Shown: positions 1 through 8,267, counted from the stretch's first letter. The stretch is DNA of 8,432 nt from Candidatus Tectimicrobiota bacterium (GCA_016184445.1 JACPCT010000102.1:1-8432), one strand, 5' to 3'. The notes: generated from the sequence alone by a model not told the origin. Numbers and translations: made by a program.

Positions 1-1
1 T

Positions 2-619
2 GCCCACGATGGTGCGCACCATGTGGCGCAGGAAGCCGTCCCCCGAGGCTTCGATGAGGATCTCGTCCGCCTCCCGCCGCACCTCCAGCCGCTCCAGGCA
101 CCGGACGGTGGAGGCGGGCCTCCCCTGCTCCCGGCAGAAGGCGGCGAAGTCGTGCTCCCCCACGAGAAAGGAAGCCGCCTGGGCCATTCTCTCCACGTCG
201 AGCGGCGCGCGCAGGTGCCAGGCGCGGCCGCGGCGCAGTGCGCTCGGTGCCCGGCGGTTCAGGATGCGGTAGCGGTAGGTCTTGCGCAGGGCGTCGTGCT
301 GGGCGTGGAAACCCCCGGCCGCCTCTCGGCAGTCCACGACGGCGAGGTCCTCTCCGGTCAGGCCGTTCACGCCGAGCCTCACCTTGAGGAGGGAGAGGGC
401 GGAGCGGGTGTCGAAGTGGGCGACCTGCCCCAGGGCGTGGACGCCGGAGTCCGTCCGCCCGGAGCCGACGACTCGGACCGCCTCGTCGCAGAGGGTGGAG
501 AGGGCGCCCTCGATCTCCCCCTGGACGGTGCGCGCGCCGGGCTGGACCTGCCAGCCACGGAAGTCCGTGCCGTCGTATTCGACCCAGAGGACCAGGCGCC
601 GGGAGCCGCCCTCAGGCAT
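2..619 (-). CDS. truA: tRNA pseudouridine synthase A, 3' end cut off by the window edge
   Basis: TruA converts uridines 38-40 of the tRNA anticodon arm to pseudouridine in the cytoplasm. I translated 206 residues from the ATG at 619; the C-terminal part lies beyond the left edge. The N-terminus carries the family FRGWQ motif (about residues 20-24). The catalytic motif GRTDSGVHA is at residues 54-62, with Asp57 as the nucleophile by family knowledge. The KTYRYRIL segment (113-120) matches the conserved Tyr region, and the last visible residues, FLRHMVRTIVG, match a conserved TruA block. The start ATG lies inside the last codons of uvrA (shared bases ATGCCTGA, 8-bp overlap), which suggests translational coupling to uvrA. 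No frameshift or missing key residue is seen in the visible part. Identity is secure; the length cannot be judged. Confidence 0.96.
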   Translation of the reverse strand, partial: MPEGGSRRLVLWVEYDGTDFRGWQVQPGARTVQGEIEGALSTLCDEAVRVVGSGRTDSGVHALGQVAHFDTRSALSLLKVRLGVNGLTGEDLAVVDCREAAGGFHAQHDALRKTYRYRILNRRAPSALRRGRAWHLRAPLDVERMAQAASFLVGEHDFAAFCREQGRPASTVRCLERLEVRREADEILIEASGDGFLRHMVRTIVG

Positions 620-3470
620 GACGGGCGAGGACCCCGTTCAGGGCCTGGCGCAGGTGGGCCCCGGTGTGGGAGCCCGCCACGGCGGCCACCTCCTCCGGCG
701 TCCCCTCGGCGACGAGAAGGCCCCCCGCCTTCCCCCCCTCGGGGCCCAGGTCGAGGACGTAGTCGGCCGCCTTGATGACGTCCAGGTTGTGCTCGATCAC
801 GACGACGGTGTTCCCCTGGTCCACCAGCCGGTGGAGGACGGCGAGGAGCTTCTCGATGTCGGCGAAGTGGAGGCCGGTGGTGGGCTCGTCCAGGATGTAG
901 AGGGTCCGGCCCGTGGCCTGCCGGGAGAGCTCCTTGGCCAGCTTGATGCGCTGCGCCTCGCCCCCGCTCAGGGTGGTGGCGGGCTGGCCGAGGCGCACGT
1001 AGCCCAGCCCCACGTCCTGGAGGGTGCGCAGCTTCCACCGGAGCGCGTTGATGTTCTCGAAGAACCCCGCCGCCTCGTCCACCGTCATCTCGAGCACCTC
1101 GGCGATGTTCCGCCCCTTGTAGCGGACGTCGAGGGTGTCCCGGTTGAAGCGCCTGCCCCGGCACTCGCCGCACTGGGCGTAGAGGTCGGGGAGGAAGTGC
1201 ATCTCGACGCGGATGCAGCCGTCCCCCTCGCAGGCCTCGCAGCGCCCGCCCTTCACGTTGAAGCTGAAGCGCCCGCCCTTGTAGCCGCGCTTGCGCGCCT
1301 CGGGCACCTGGGCGAAGAGCTCCCGGACGGGGGAGAAGACCCCGGTGTAGGTGGCCGGGTTGCTGCGCGGGGTGCGGCCGATGGGGGACTGGTCGATGTC
1401 GATCACCTTGTCGATGTGCTCGGCCCCCTCGATGGCCCGGTGGGCCCCCGGCGGGGCGAGGGCGCCGTAGATGCGCCGGGCGAGGGCGCGGTAGAGGATC
1501 TCCTCGACGAGGGTGCTCTTGCCGCTCCCGCTGACTCCCGCCACGCACACGAAGAGCCCCAGGGGGATGGAGACGTCGATGCCCCGGAGGTTGTGCTGGG
1601 CGGCCTCCCGGATGGTGAGGAAGCGGCCCGAGGGCTTGCGCCGCACGGCGGGCCGCGGGACTTCCAGCTCCCCCGCCAGGTAGCGGCCGGTCAGGGAGTC
1701 GGGGTTGGAGCGCACGGCGTCGGGGGGGCCGCAGGCCACGAGCCTTCCGCCGTGCTCCCCGGCGCCGGGGCCGAGATCGACGACGTAGTCGGCGCTCTCG
1801 ATGGTCTCGCGGTCGTGCTCGACGACGATGACGGTGTTGCCGTTGTCGCGGAGGCGGCGGAGGGTGCCGAGGAGGCGGCGGTTGTCCCGCTGGTGGAGGC
1901 CGATGCTCGGCTCGTCCAGGATGTAGAGCACCCCCACGAGGGAGGCCCCGATCTGGCCCGCCAGGCGGATGCGCTGCCCCTCCCCGCCCGCGAGGGTGCC
2001 CGTGGGGCGATCGAGGGTCAGGTAATCGAGCCCCACCCGGTCGAGGAACTCGAGGCGCTCGTTCACCTCCTTCAGGATGCGCTCGGCCACCAGGTCGTTC
2101 GCCCGCACCTCGCTCATCCGGGCGAAGAAGGGCCGGGCCTCCTGGATGGTCATGGCGCAGACCTCGGAGATGTTCTTCCCGCCGAAGGTGACCCCCAGGC
2201 TCTCGGGCCGCAGGCGCCCTCCCTTGCAGGCCTCGCAGGGGAGCGCGCTCATGTACTGCTCGAGGCCCGCCCGCAGATCGTCGCTCTGGGTCTCCTCCCG
2301 CCGCTCGGCCAGGGCGGCCAGGACGCCGGGGAAGGCGCGCTCCCGCCGCAGGGTGCGCCCCCCGGTCTTGTGGCGGACGCGCAGGGGGTCCCCGCCGTTC
2401 CCGTGGAGGAGGAGGTCCTGGTGCCTCTTCGAGAGCTCCGAGAAGGGCCGGCCGGCGGGGATCCCGTAGGCCTCCACCGCCGCCCGCACGGCGGAGGCGA
2501 GGAAGCCCTTGCTCCCCCGCAGGGGGGCGAGGGCGCCCTCCTCCAGCGAGAGCCCGGGGTCCGGCACCACCCGGGCCGGGTCCATCTGGTGAACCGACCC
2601 CAGCCCGCCGCAGGCGGGGCAGGCGCCGTAGGGGCTGTTGAAGGAGAACATGCGGGGCGCCATCTCGGGGATCGTCACCCCGCACTCGGCGCAGGCCGAC
2701 TGGCGGCTGAAGAGGTACTCGCTCCCCCCCTCCTCCTGGAACATCACCAGCCCCTTGGCGAGGGAGAGGGCCGTCTCGATGGACTCGCCCAGGCGCTTCT
2801 CCGCCCCCGCCTTGAGCACCACCCGGTCCACCACCACCTCGATGTTGTGCTTGGCGTGGCGGTCGAGGGCGATCTCCTCCTCCAGGCCGCGGTAGCGGCC
2901 GTCCACCCGCGCCCGGGCGAAGCCCTTCCGCTGGAGGTCGTCCAGCTCCTTGCGGTAGATGCCCTTGCGGCCCCGCACGAGGGGGGCCAGCACCTCGATC
3001 CGCTTCCCCGCCCCGAGACCCATGGCGCGGGCCACCATCTGCTCGACGGAGAGGGCGTTCATGGGCCGCCCGCAGGAGGGGCAGTGGGGCGTCCCGAGCC
3101 TCGCGTAGAGGAGGCGCAGGTGGTCGTAGATCTCGGTCACCGTCCCCACCGTGGAGCGGGGGTTCTTGCTGATGGTCTTCTGCTCGATGGCGATGGTGGG
3201 GGAGAGGCCCTCGATGGAGTCCACGTCGGGCTTGTCCATCTGGTCCATGAACTGGCGGGCGTAGGCCGAGAGCGACTCAATGTAGCGCCGCTGGCCCTCG
3301 GCATAGAGGGTGTCGAAGGCGAGGCTGCTCTTCCCTGAGCCGCTCAGTCCCGTGACGACGATGAGCTTGTCGCGCGGGATCTCGAGGTGGAGGTCCTTCA
3401 GGTTGTGCTCGCGGGCGCCGCGGACGATGATCTTCCGCTCGCGGCGCGGCCCGCCGTTCGCGCTCGGCAT
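612..3470 (-). CDS. uvrA: Excinuclease ABC subunit A (UvrA)
   Basis: UvrA is the damage-sensing ABC ATPase of nucleotide excision repair. As a dimer it loads UvrB at lesions. This copy has 952 residues, close to the usual 940-960. Visible elements, in order: Walker A GLSGSGKS (41-48); a C4 zinc module (Cys260, 263, 284, 287) in the insertion domain; first ABC signature LAGGE (493-497) followed by Walker [14 protein letters not shown]; second Walker [10 protein letters not shown] (645-653); second C4 zinc module (Cys744, 747, 767, 770); second signature LSGGE (834-838); and Walker [11 protein letters not shown]. Ser is replaced by Ala in the first signature, which is unusual. I chose the ATG at 3470 because GAGG precedes it by 5 nt and the protein then begins shortly before the conserved [12 protein letters not shown] block. 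An in-frame TTG at 3488 adds only MLFEVL and would use up that ribosome site. A candidate promoter and hairpin lie just upstream, and truA overlaps its end. Confidence 0.98.
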   Translation of the reverse strand: MPSANGGPRRERKIIVRGAREHNLKDLHLEIPRDKLIVVTGLSGSGKSSLAFDTLYAEGQRRYIESLSAYARQFMDQMDKPDVDSIEGLSPTIAIEQKTISKNPRSTVGTVTEIYDHLRLLYARLGTPHCPSCGRPMNALSVEQMVARAMGLGAGKRIEVLAPLVRGRKGIYRKELDDLQRKGFARARVDGRYRGLEEEIALDRHAKHNIEVVVDRVVLKAGAEKRLGESIETALSLAKGLVMFQEEGGSEYLFSRQSACAECGVTIPEMAPRMFSFNSPYGACPACGGLGSVHQMDPARVVPDPGLSLEEGALAPLRGSKGFLASAVRAAVEAYGIPAGRPFSELSKRHQDLLLHGNGGDPLRVRHKTGGRTLRRERAFPGVLAALAERREETQSDDLRAGLEQYMSALPCEACKGGRLRPESLGVTFGGKNISEVCAMTIQEARPFFARMSEVRANDLVAERILKEVNERLEFLDRVGLDYLTLDRPTGTLAGGEGQRIRLAGQIGASLVGVLYILDEPSIGLHQRDNRRLLGTLRRLRDNGNTVIVVEHDRETIESADYVVDLGPGAGEHGGRLVACGPPDAVRSNPDSLTGRYLAGELEVPRPAVRRKPSGRFLTIREAAQHNLRGIDVSIPLGLFVCVAGVSGSGKSTLVEEILYRALARRIYGALAPPGAHRAIEGAEHIDKVIDIDQSPIGRTPRSNPATYTGVFSPVRELFAQVPEARKRGYKGGRFSFNVKGGRCEACEGDGCIRVEMHFLPDLYAQCGECRGRRFNRDTLDVRYKGRNIAEVLEMTVDEAAGFFENINALRWKLRTLQDVGLGYVRLGQPATTLSGGEAQRIKLAKELSRQATGRTLYILDEPTTGLHFADIEKLLAVLHRLVDQGNTVVVIEHNLDVIKAADYVLDLGPEGGKAGGLLVAEGTPEEVAAVAGSHTGAHLRQALNGVLARHA

Positions 3471-3475
3471 GAGAA

Positions 3476-3479
3476 CCTC
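3476..3479 (-). promoter_or_regulatory. Ribosome binding site of uvrA
   Basis: The minus strand reads GAGG, then 5 nt, then the ATG at 3470. This spacing supports the ATG over the in-frame TTG at 3488, since the GAGG would lie inside the coding sequence if TTG were used. Confidence 0.65.
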
Positions 3480-3531
3480 AAACAACAAATGCAGGGCGGC
3501 CGCCCCGCCCTTCGGGACGGCAACCCTGCAT
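3479..3531 (-). terminator. Terminator-like hairpin upstream of uvrA
   Basis: The arms ATGCAGGG (3489-3496) and CCCTGCAT (3524-3531) are perfectly complementary. Inside them GCCG (3499-3502) can pair with CGGC (3518-3521), and CCC (3508-3510) with GGG (3514-3516) around a TTC loop. On the minus strand the structure is followed by TTTGTTGTTT, a broken U-rich tract. This looks like an intrinsic terminator for reading through from the SDR gene. It sits immediately before the uvrA ribosome site, so an attenuator role is also possible. The U tract is interrupted by G, so efficiency is uncertain. Confidence 0.55.
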
Positions 3532-3538
3532 CATAGCA
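3530..3538 (-). promoter_or_regulatory. Candidate extended -10 promoter for uvrA-truA
   Basis: The minus strand reads TGCTATGAT, an extended -10 motif (TGN followed by TATGAT, one mismatch to TATAAT). No good -35 hexamer is visible 16-18 bp upstream, where the sequence is C-rich; extended -10 promoters can work without one. A transcript beginning about 7 nt downstream (near 3523) would start inside the hairpin and leave a leader of about 50 nt. No LexA-type operator was recognised. This is inference from one motif. Confidence 0.35.
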
Positions 3539-3606
3539 CGGGGGGTGCGGACGGGGGGAGAGGTTTTCCGCTCCCACAAAATCATCTGGCGAGAGATGGG
3601 AACGCC

Positions 3607-4386
3607 TCAGTACCACACGAGGCCGGCCGTGACGTTGATGTCCTGGGCGGTCATGTGGGCCGCCTCGTCCGAGGCGAGGAAGACGCAGAGCGCGGCGTGA
3701 TCCTCCGCCCGGACGAGGCTCTTCAGGGCGGCGGGTCCGGTGAAGGTCTTCTCGGCCTCCTCATAGGAGAGGCCGCCGATCTTGGCCATGTTCTCGATGA
3801 CGTCCGTGATGCGGGGCCCCTCGGTCGCGCCCGGGCAGATGGCGTTGACGGTGATCCCATACTCGCCCACCTCGAAGGCCAGGGTGCGGGTGAAGCCGAT
3901 GACGGCCATCTTGGAGGCGGTGTAGGGGGCGCGGTTCGGGAGGGGGCGCTTGCCGCTGACCGAACTCACGTTGATGATGCGCCCGCGCCGGTTCCTCTTC
4001 ATGATGGGGACGACGTGCTTCGAGCACAGGAACATGCCGGTCACGTTCACCCCCATGCATTCCTCCCACTCCTCCTTGGTCACCTCCTCGACGGGCTTGG
4101 TGGGGCCCGCGATGCCCGAGTTGTTCACCAGGATGTCGACGGTGCCGTACTCGGCGAGGGTCTTCTCGGCCAGGGCGCGCGCGTGGCCCTCGTCGGTGAC
4201 GTCGGTGGGCACGATGAGGGAGGTCCCGGCGAGGGCGGCCACCTTCCTGGCCGTGCCTTCCAGGTTCGCGCGGTTGCGGGCCGCGAGGACCACCTTGGCC
4301 CCCTCCCGGGCGAAGGCCAGGGCGATGGCCTGGCCGATGCCCTGGCTGGCCCCGGTGACGATGGCGACCTTTCCCTTCAGGCGCAT
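3607..4386 (-). CDS. Short-chain dehydrogenase/reductase (SDR) family oxidoreductase, substrate unknown
   Basis: This is a complete classical SDR of 259 residues, the usual size. It is a cytosolic NAD(P)-dependent oxidoreductase with a Rossmann fold. Visible motifs are the cofactor loop TGASQGIG (11-18), Asp62 in TDVTD, NNSG (88-91, normally NNAG), and the tetrad Asn114, Ser142, Tyr155 and Lys159 in YTASK. The C-terminal strand is QDINVTAGLVWY. The second strand ends in AARN with no acidic residue, which by family knowledge favours NADP(H) over NAD(H); that is inference. I chose the ATG at 4386, which gives the canonical MRLKGKVAIVTG start and has GGAGGGG upstream. An in-frame ATG at 4440 would add 18 unconserved residues. 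It is flanked by a repeat element on one side and a hairpin on the other, so it looks like a single-gene unit. FabG-like or sugar/alcohol dehydrogenase activity is possible, but the substrate cannot be read from sequence. Confidence 0.93.
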   Translation of the reverse strand: MRLKGKVAIVTGASQGIGQAIALAFAREGAKVVLAARNRANLEGTARKVAALAGTSLIVPTDVTDEGHARALAEKTLAEYGTVDILVNNSGIAGPTKPVEEVTKEEWEECMGVNVTGMFLCSKHVVPIMKRNRRGRIINVSSVSGKRPLPNRAPYTASKMAVIGFTRTLAFEVGEYGITVNAICPGATEGPRITDVIENMAKIGGLSYEEAEKTFTGPAALKSLVRAEDHAALCVFLASDEAAHMTAQDINVTAGLVWY

Positions 4387-4471
4387 CTTCTCAGCCCCTC
4401 CAGCACGCCCCTGCTCATGACTTCTATCCCAATAGTCCATCCAGCAAGAATAGACCCTCGCCCGGCCTTCG

Positions 4472-4566
4472 CCCCTCTCCCCTTGGGAGAGGGGATGGGG
4501 GTGAGGGAAAGGGAAGCGGCGCCGCTGACTTGTCCCTCACCCCGGCCCTCTCCCAGAGGGAGAGGG
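4472..4566. repeat. REP/BIME-like composite palindromic repeat
   Basis: This is a symmetrical intergenic element of nested inverted repeats. Hairpin one has the arms CCCCTCTCCC (4472-4481) and GGGAGAGGGG (4485-4494), 10 bp perfect with a 3-nt loop. Hairpin two has CCCTCTCCC (4546-4554) and GGGAGAGGG (4558-4566), 9 bp perfect with a 3-nt loop. Between them GGGGTGAGGGA (4498-4508) pairs perfectly with TCCCTCACCCC (4533-4543) around a 12-bp palindrome, AGCGGCGCCGCT (4515-4526). The CCCTCTCCC/GGGAGAGGG plus TGAGGG pattern resembles dispersed REP-type elements in high-G+C bacteria. It could act as a transcript-stabilising or terminating structure between ndk and the SDR gene. Copy number cannot be seen from one window. 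Confidence 0.8.
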
Positions 4567-4586
4567 AGAAAGACCTGGCCTCCCCA

Positions 4587-4613
4587 GGGTGAACCATGCA
4601 CGGGGTTTCACCC
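4587..4613. repeat. Small inverted repeat just after the ndk stop
   Basis: GGGTGAACC (4587-4595) pairs with GGTTTCACCC (4604-4613) with one bulged T and an 8-nt loop. It begins 1 bp after the ndk stop codon. There is no U-run after it on the minus strand, so it is not a convincing intrinsic terminator. It may protect the 3' end of the TCA-cluster mRNA together with the adjacent repeat. Confidence 0.45.
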
Positions 4614-4614
4614 C

Positions 4615-5034
4615 CTACGCCTGGTGCAGCGACACCCCGGGGAACCAATAGCCCAGCTCGAAGGCCGCCGTGCCGGGGGCGTCCGAGCCGTGGGTGGCGT
4701 TGCGCTCGATGCTCTCCCCGAACTCCTTGCGGAGGGTGCCCGGGGCGGCCTTGGCGGGGTCGGTGGCGCCCATGACGTCGCGCCAGTGCCGGATGGCGTC
4801 CTCCCGCTCGAGCGCCAGCACCACGGTGCGGCCCGAGGACATGTAGGCGGTCAGGGGCCCGAAGAAGGGCCGCTCGCGGTGCACCGCGTAGAAGCCCTCG
4901 GCCTGGGCCTTGGTCATGCGCACCAGGCGCATCCCCACCACCTTGAACCCCTCCGCCTCGACGCGGGAGAGTATCTTCCCGGCCAGCCCGCGCTCGACGG
5001 CGTCGGGCTTGATCATGGCGAACGTCCGCTCCAT
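4615..5034 (-). CDS. ndk: Nucleoside diphosphate kinase
   Basis: Ndk transfers the gamma phosphate between nucleoside triphosphates and diphosphates through a phosphohistidine, balancing NTP and dNTP pools in the cytosol. The protein has 139 residues, typical for the family. The N-terminus [17 protein letters not shown] carries the conserved KPDAV block (Lys9). Tyr49, His52 and the RPFF segment, [14 protein letters not shown] (Arg102), and the active-site motif NATHGSDA with catalytic His115 are all present. The start at 5034 matches the family start. AGGAG 10 nt and GAGG 4 nt upstream give a plausible ribosome site. It is the last gene of the TCA cluster, 41 bp after sucD. The pairing makes sense because Ndk interconverts the ATP or GTP formed by succinyl-CoA synthetase. 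A larger open frame runs in phase upstream, but it is only the shadow of sucD. Confidence 0.97.
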   Translation of the reverse strand: MERTFAMIKPDAVERGLAGKILSRVEAEGFKVVGMRLVRMTKAQAEGFYAVHRERPFFGPLTAYMSSGRTVVLALEREDAIRHWRDVMGATDPAKAAPGTLRKEFGESIERNATHGSDAPGTAAFELGYWFPGVSLHQA

Positions 5035-5075
5035 GCAGCCTCTTCTCCTATCCTGAGAACGATTTCCGGCCGGCG

Positions 5076-5984
5076 TCAGGCGCGGCCCAGGGCACGCGCC
5101 ATGGTGAGGCCCATCTCGGCCGGGCTCTGAGTGACGTGGATGCCGCACTCGGTCATGACGCGCATCTTCTCGGCGGCGGTGCCCTCCCCGCCCGAGATGA
5201 TGGCCCCCGCGTGGCCCATGCGGCGGCCCTTGGGGGCGGTCTGGCCCGCGATGAAGCCCACCATCGGCTTGGTGACGTTCTTCTGGGCCCAGCGGGCGGC
5301 GTCCTGCTCGGCGGCGCCCCCGATCTCGCCGATCATGATGATGGCCTCGGTCGCGGGGTCCGCCTGGAAGCGCCTGATGAGGTCGATGTACATCGTGCCG
5401 ATGATGGGGTCGCCCCCGATGCCCACGCAGGTGGTCTGCCCCAGACCCTGGGCGGTGAGCTGGGCCACCACTTCGTAGGTGAGGGTGCCGCTCTTGGAGA
5501 TGACGCCGATGCTGCCCTCCTTGTGGATGTGGCCGGGCATGATGCCCATCTTGCAGCCGCCGGGGGTGATGACGCCCGGGCAGTTGGGGCCGATGAGGAC
5601 GGCGGAGGCGCCCTCCAGGTGGCGCTTCACGTACACCATGTCCCGCACCGGGATGCCCTCGGTGATGCAGACCACGATGGGCACCCCCGCGTCCACGGAT
5701 TCCAGGATGGCGTCGGCGGCGAAGGCCGGGGGGACGAAGACGAGGGAAGCGTTCGCCCCCGTCCCGGCCACGGCCTGGGCGACGGTGTTGAAGACGGGCA
5801 CCTTCTCGATCGCCCCCTCCAGCTTCGCGCCCCCCTTGCCCGGGGTGACCCCCGCCACGACGGCCCCGCCGCCCCCCGCGAACTCCTGGCTGTAGCGCAT
5901 GCACTGCTGGGCGTGGTAGCCGCCCTCCTTCCCCGTGATGCCCTGGACGAGGACGCGCGTGCTCTTGCCGATGAGGATGCTCAA
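5076..5984 (-). CDS. sucD: Succinyl-CoA synthetase (ADP/GDP-forming) alpha subunit
   Basis: SucD binds CoA and carries the phosphohistidine of succinyl-CoA synthetase, which interconverts succinyl-CoA and succinate with NTP formation. The protein has 302 residues, against 289 in E. coli. Motifs are the CoA-binding start [17 protein letters not shown] (11-27), GVTPGKGG (45-52), TEGIP (108-112), [11 protein letters not shown] (132-142), SKSGTLTYE (163-171), and GHAGAII with catalytic His258. The start is a TTG at 5984: it gives the canonical MSILIGK opening and is preceded by GGAGAG at 6 nt. No in-frame ATG fits nearby, and upstream frame extension runs into the end of sucC. The extra length lies mainly in [11 protein letters not shown] (32-42) and around 53-62, compared with E. 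coli from memory. It lies 34 bp after sucC and 41 bp before ndk. Confidence 0.97.
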   Translation of the reverse strand: MSILIGKSTRVLVQGITGKEGGYHAQQCMRYSQEFAGGGGAVVAGVTPGKGGAKLEGAIEKVPVFNTVAQAVAGTGANASLVFVPPAFAADAILESVDAGVPIVVCITEGIPVRDMVYVKRHLEGASAVLIGPNCPGVITPGGCKMGIMPGHIHKEGSIGVISKSGTLTYEVVAQLTAQGLGQTTCVGIGGDPIIGTMYIDLIRRFQADPATEAIIMIGEIGGAAEQDAARWAQKNVTKPMVGFIAGQTAPKGRRMGHAGAIISGGEGTAAEKMRVMTECGIHVTQSPAEMGLTMARALGRA

Positions 5985-5990
5985 GGCTCG

Positions 5991-5996
5991 CTCTCC
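5991..5996 (-). promoter_or_regulatory. Ribosome binding site that supports the TTG start of sucD
   Basis: GGAGAG stands 6 nt before the TTG at 5984. The nearby ATG at 5998 is out of frame with sucD, so this site fixes TTG as the likely initiation codon. Confidence 0.6.
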
Positions 5997-6018
5997 ATGG
6001 CGGTTCCGGGCCGCGGGC

Positions 6019-7179
6019 CTAGCGGCTGAGCGCCGCGACGACCTTCGCCGCGGCGTCGCCCATGCCGTCGGCCACGGTGAAATCAAGGCCGGAGGTCTTG
6101 AGGATCTCCCTTCCCTTCTCCACGTTCGTGCCCTCCATCCGGATGACGATGGGCACGTTCACGTTCACCGTCTTCACGGCGTCCACCACGCCCTGGGCCA
6201 GGACGTCGCAGCGGAGGATGCCGCCGAAGATGTTGATGAGCACGGCGCGCACGGCCTTATCGCTCATCAGGATGCGGAAGGCGCTCTCGACCATCTCGCG
6301 GCTCGCGCCGCCGCCCACGTCGAGGAAGTTGGCGGGCGAGGCTCCGGCCAGCTTGATGATGTCCATGGTCGCCATGGCGAGCCCGGCGCCGTTCACCATG
6401 CAGCCCACAGACCCGTCCAGCTTGATGTAGTTCAGGTGGTGCCTGGAGGCCTCGACCTCGAGGGGCTCCTCCTCGTCCAGGTCCCGCAGGGCGGCCACGT
6501 CCGGGTGGCGGTAGAGGGCGTTGTCGTCGAAGTTCACCTTGGCGTCGAGGGCGAGGATGCGGCCGTCCAGGGTCTGGACGAGGGGGTTGATCTCGACCAG
6601 GGAGCAGTCCATCTCGCTGTAGAAGCGGTAGAGGTTCGTGACGAACTTCACGCCCTCGCCGGCCAGCTCCCCGCTCAGCCCGAGGCCGTAGGCCACGCGG
6701 CGGGCGGTCGAGGGCCAGATGCCGAGGGCGGGGTCGACCGCCACCTTGAGGAGCTTCTCGGGGGTCTTGGCGGCCACCTCCTCGATGTCCATGCCGCCCG
6801 CGGTGCTCGCCATGAGGGTGGGGCGGCCGGCCGCGCGGTCGAGCACGATGCCGAGATAGAGCTCGCGCTCGATCTGGCTGGCCTCCTCGACCCACACCTT
6901 CTTGACGAGGCGCCCCTGGGGGCCCGTCTGGTGGGTGACGAGGGTCATGCCGATGATCTGGGAGGCCGCCTGCCTGGCCTCGGCGGGCGTCTTGGCGAGC
7001 TTGACGCCCCCGCCCTTCCCCCGCCCCCCGGCGTGGATCTGGGCCTTCACGACCACCGCGCCACCGAGCTCTTTGGCGACGCGCTCGGCCTCCTCGGGGG
7101 CCGAGGCGACACCCCCCCGCGGGACCGCCACCCCGTACTTCCGGAACAGCTCCTTCCCCTGGTACTCGTGAATGTTCAT
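6019..7179 (-). CDS. sucC: Succinyl-CoA synthetase (ADP/GDP-forming) beta subunit
   Basis: SucC is the ATP-grasp subunit that binds nucleotide and succinate and pairs with SucD. The protein has 386 residues, close to the usual 388. It begins [17 protein letters not shown], the canonical start. Visible are the nucleotide-binding Lys45 with the loop [17 protein letters not shown] (46-62), the Mg-binding region EINPL (Glu196, Asn198) with Asp212, the LDVGGGA segment (286-292) and the conserved [10 protein letters not shown] (316-325). The start at 7179 has GGAG 6 nt upstream. An in-frame open stretch reaches back to a TTG at 7287, but it reads through a GC hairpin into low-complexity Pro/Arg residues and is not part of the protein. 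It is separated from mdh by 148 bp and from sucD by 34 bp. ATP or GTP preference cannot be read here. Confidence 0.98.
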   Translation of the reverse strand: MNIHEYQGKELFRKYGVAVPRGGVASAPEEAERVAKELGGAVVVKAQIHAGGRGKGGGVKLAKTPAEARQAASQIIGMTLVTHQTGPQGRLVKKVWVEEASQIERELYLGIVLDRAAGRPTLMASTAGGMDIEEVAAKTPEKLLKVAVDPALGIWPSTARRVAYGLGLSGELAGEGVKFVTNLYRFYSEMDCSLVEINPLVQTLDGRILALDAKVNFDDNALYRHPDVAALRDLDEEEPLEVEASRHHLNYIKLDGSVGCMVNGAGLAMATMDIIKLAGASPANFLDVGGGASREMVESAFRILMSDKAVRAVLINIFGGILRCDVLAQGVVDAVKTVNVNVPIVIRMEGTNVEKGREILKTSGLDFTVADGMGDAAAKVVAALSR

Positions 7180-7234
7180 CCGGCTCTCCGTGGGATGCGT
7201 CCCCCCGCTCTCCAGAACCGGGGACGGCCTCCGC

Positions 7235-7266
7235 CCGCGCCCCGGCGGAGGGGGCCGGGGGCGCGG
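7235..7266. repeat. Strong GC hairpin in the mdh-sucC gap
   Basis: CCGCGCCCCGGC (7235-7246) pairs with GCCGGGGGCGCGG (7254-7266), with a single bulged G and a 7-nt loop. On the minus strand it lies in what would be the leader of sucC, about 55 nt before the start. No U-run follows, so it is not a standard intrinsic terminator. A transcript-processing or stabilising stem, or an attenuation element between mdh and sucC, is possible. Confidence 0.5.
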
Positions 7267-7271
7267 AAACC

Positions 7272-7327
7272 CTAGAAGCTGTCCCAAAACCTATTTTAAG
7301 GCCTTATAATCACCTCCCTTATCTATC
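7272..7327. other. AT-rich intergenic patch after mdh, possible relic of an inserted element
   Basis: This stretch is far richer in A+T than anything else in the window. It contains AAGCTGTCCCAAAACC (7277-7292), a string resembling the terminal repeats of several IS families. It also has a 10-bp palindrome TAAGGCCTTA (7297-7306) and, on the minus strand, AAGGGAGGTGAT (7309-7320), close to the full complement of the 16S rRNA 3' end but with no start codon at usable distance. No transposase or second inverted repeat is present. What it does is unknown. Confidence 0.35.

Positions 7328-8266
<939 letters not shown>

Positions 8267-8267
<1 letters not shown>

Noticed and set aside
282..3338. A 1018-residue open frame on the plus strand, antisense to uvrA.
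   Set aside because: Its composition is a run of Gly, Ala, Val, Asp, His and Leu as expected from the complement of GC-rich codons. It has no recognisable domain, and UvrA explains the same bases completely.
4377..4418. A 13-residue small frame overlapping the SDR start, as a possible leader peptide.
   Set aside because: It has only a weak ribosome site and no run of regulatory codons; a frame this short is expected by chance.
4387..4440. Starting the SDR protein at the ATG at 4440.
   Set aside because: The extra 18 residues do not resemble any SDR N-terminus, while the ATG at 4386 gives the standard opening and has a purine-rich site before it.
4472..4566. A CRISPR array or tRNA in the ndk-SDR gap.
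   Set aside because: There are only two mirrored units with no regular direct repeats or spacers, and no tRNA cloverleaf or T-loop consensus is seen.
3310..5130. A 606-residue plus-strand open frame across the SDR gene, the repeat and ndk.
   Set aside because: It spans two intergenic gaps and the palindromic repeat, is low in complexity, and is the complement of well-supported genes.
5136..6029. A plus-strand open frame of 297 residues opposite sucD.
   Set aside because: It is a GC-rich antisense shadow with no ribosome site and no motif; SucD is complete on the other strand.
7180..7287. N-terminal extension of SucC back to a TTG at 7287.
   Set aside because: The added residues are Pro/Arg/Gly-rich, cross the GC hairpin and have no family counterpart; the ATG at 7179 has its own ribosome site.
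7305..7310. A perfect TATAAT on the plus strand in the mdh-sucC gap as a promoter.
   Set aside because: No -35 hexamer is found at 16-18 bp and a transcript would run antisense into mdh with no gene to serve; AT-rich patches give such matches by chance.
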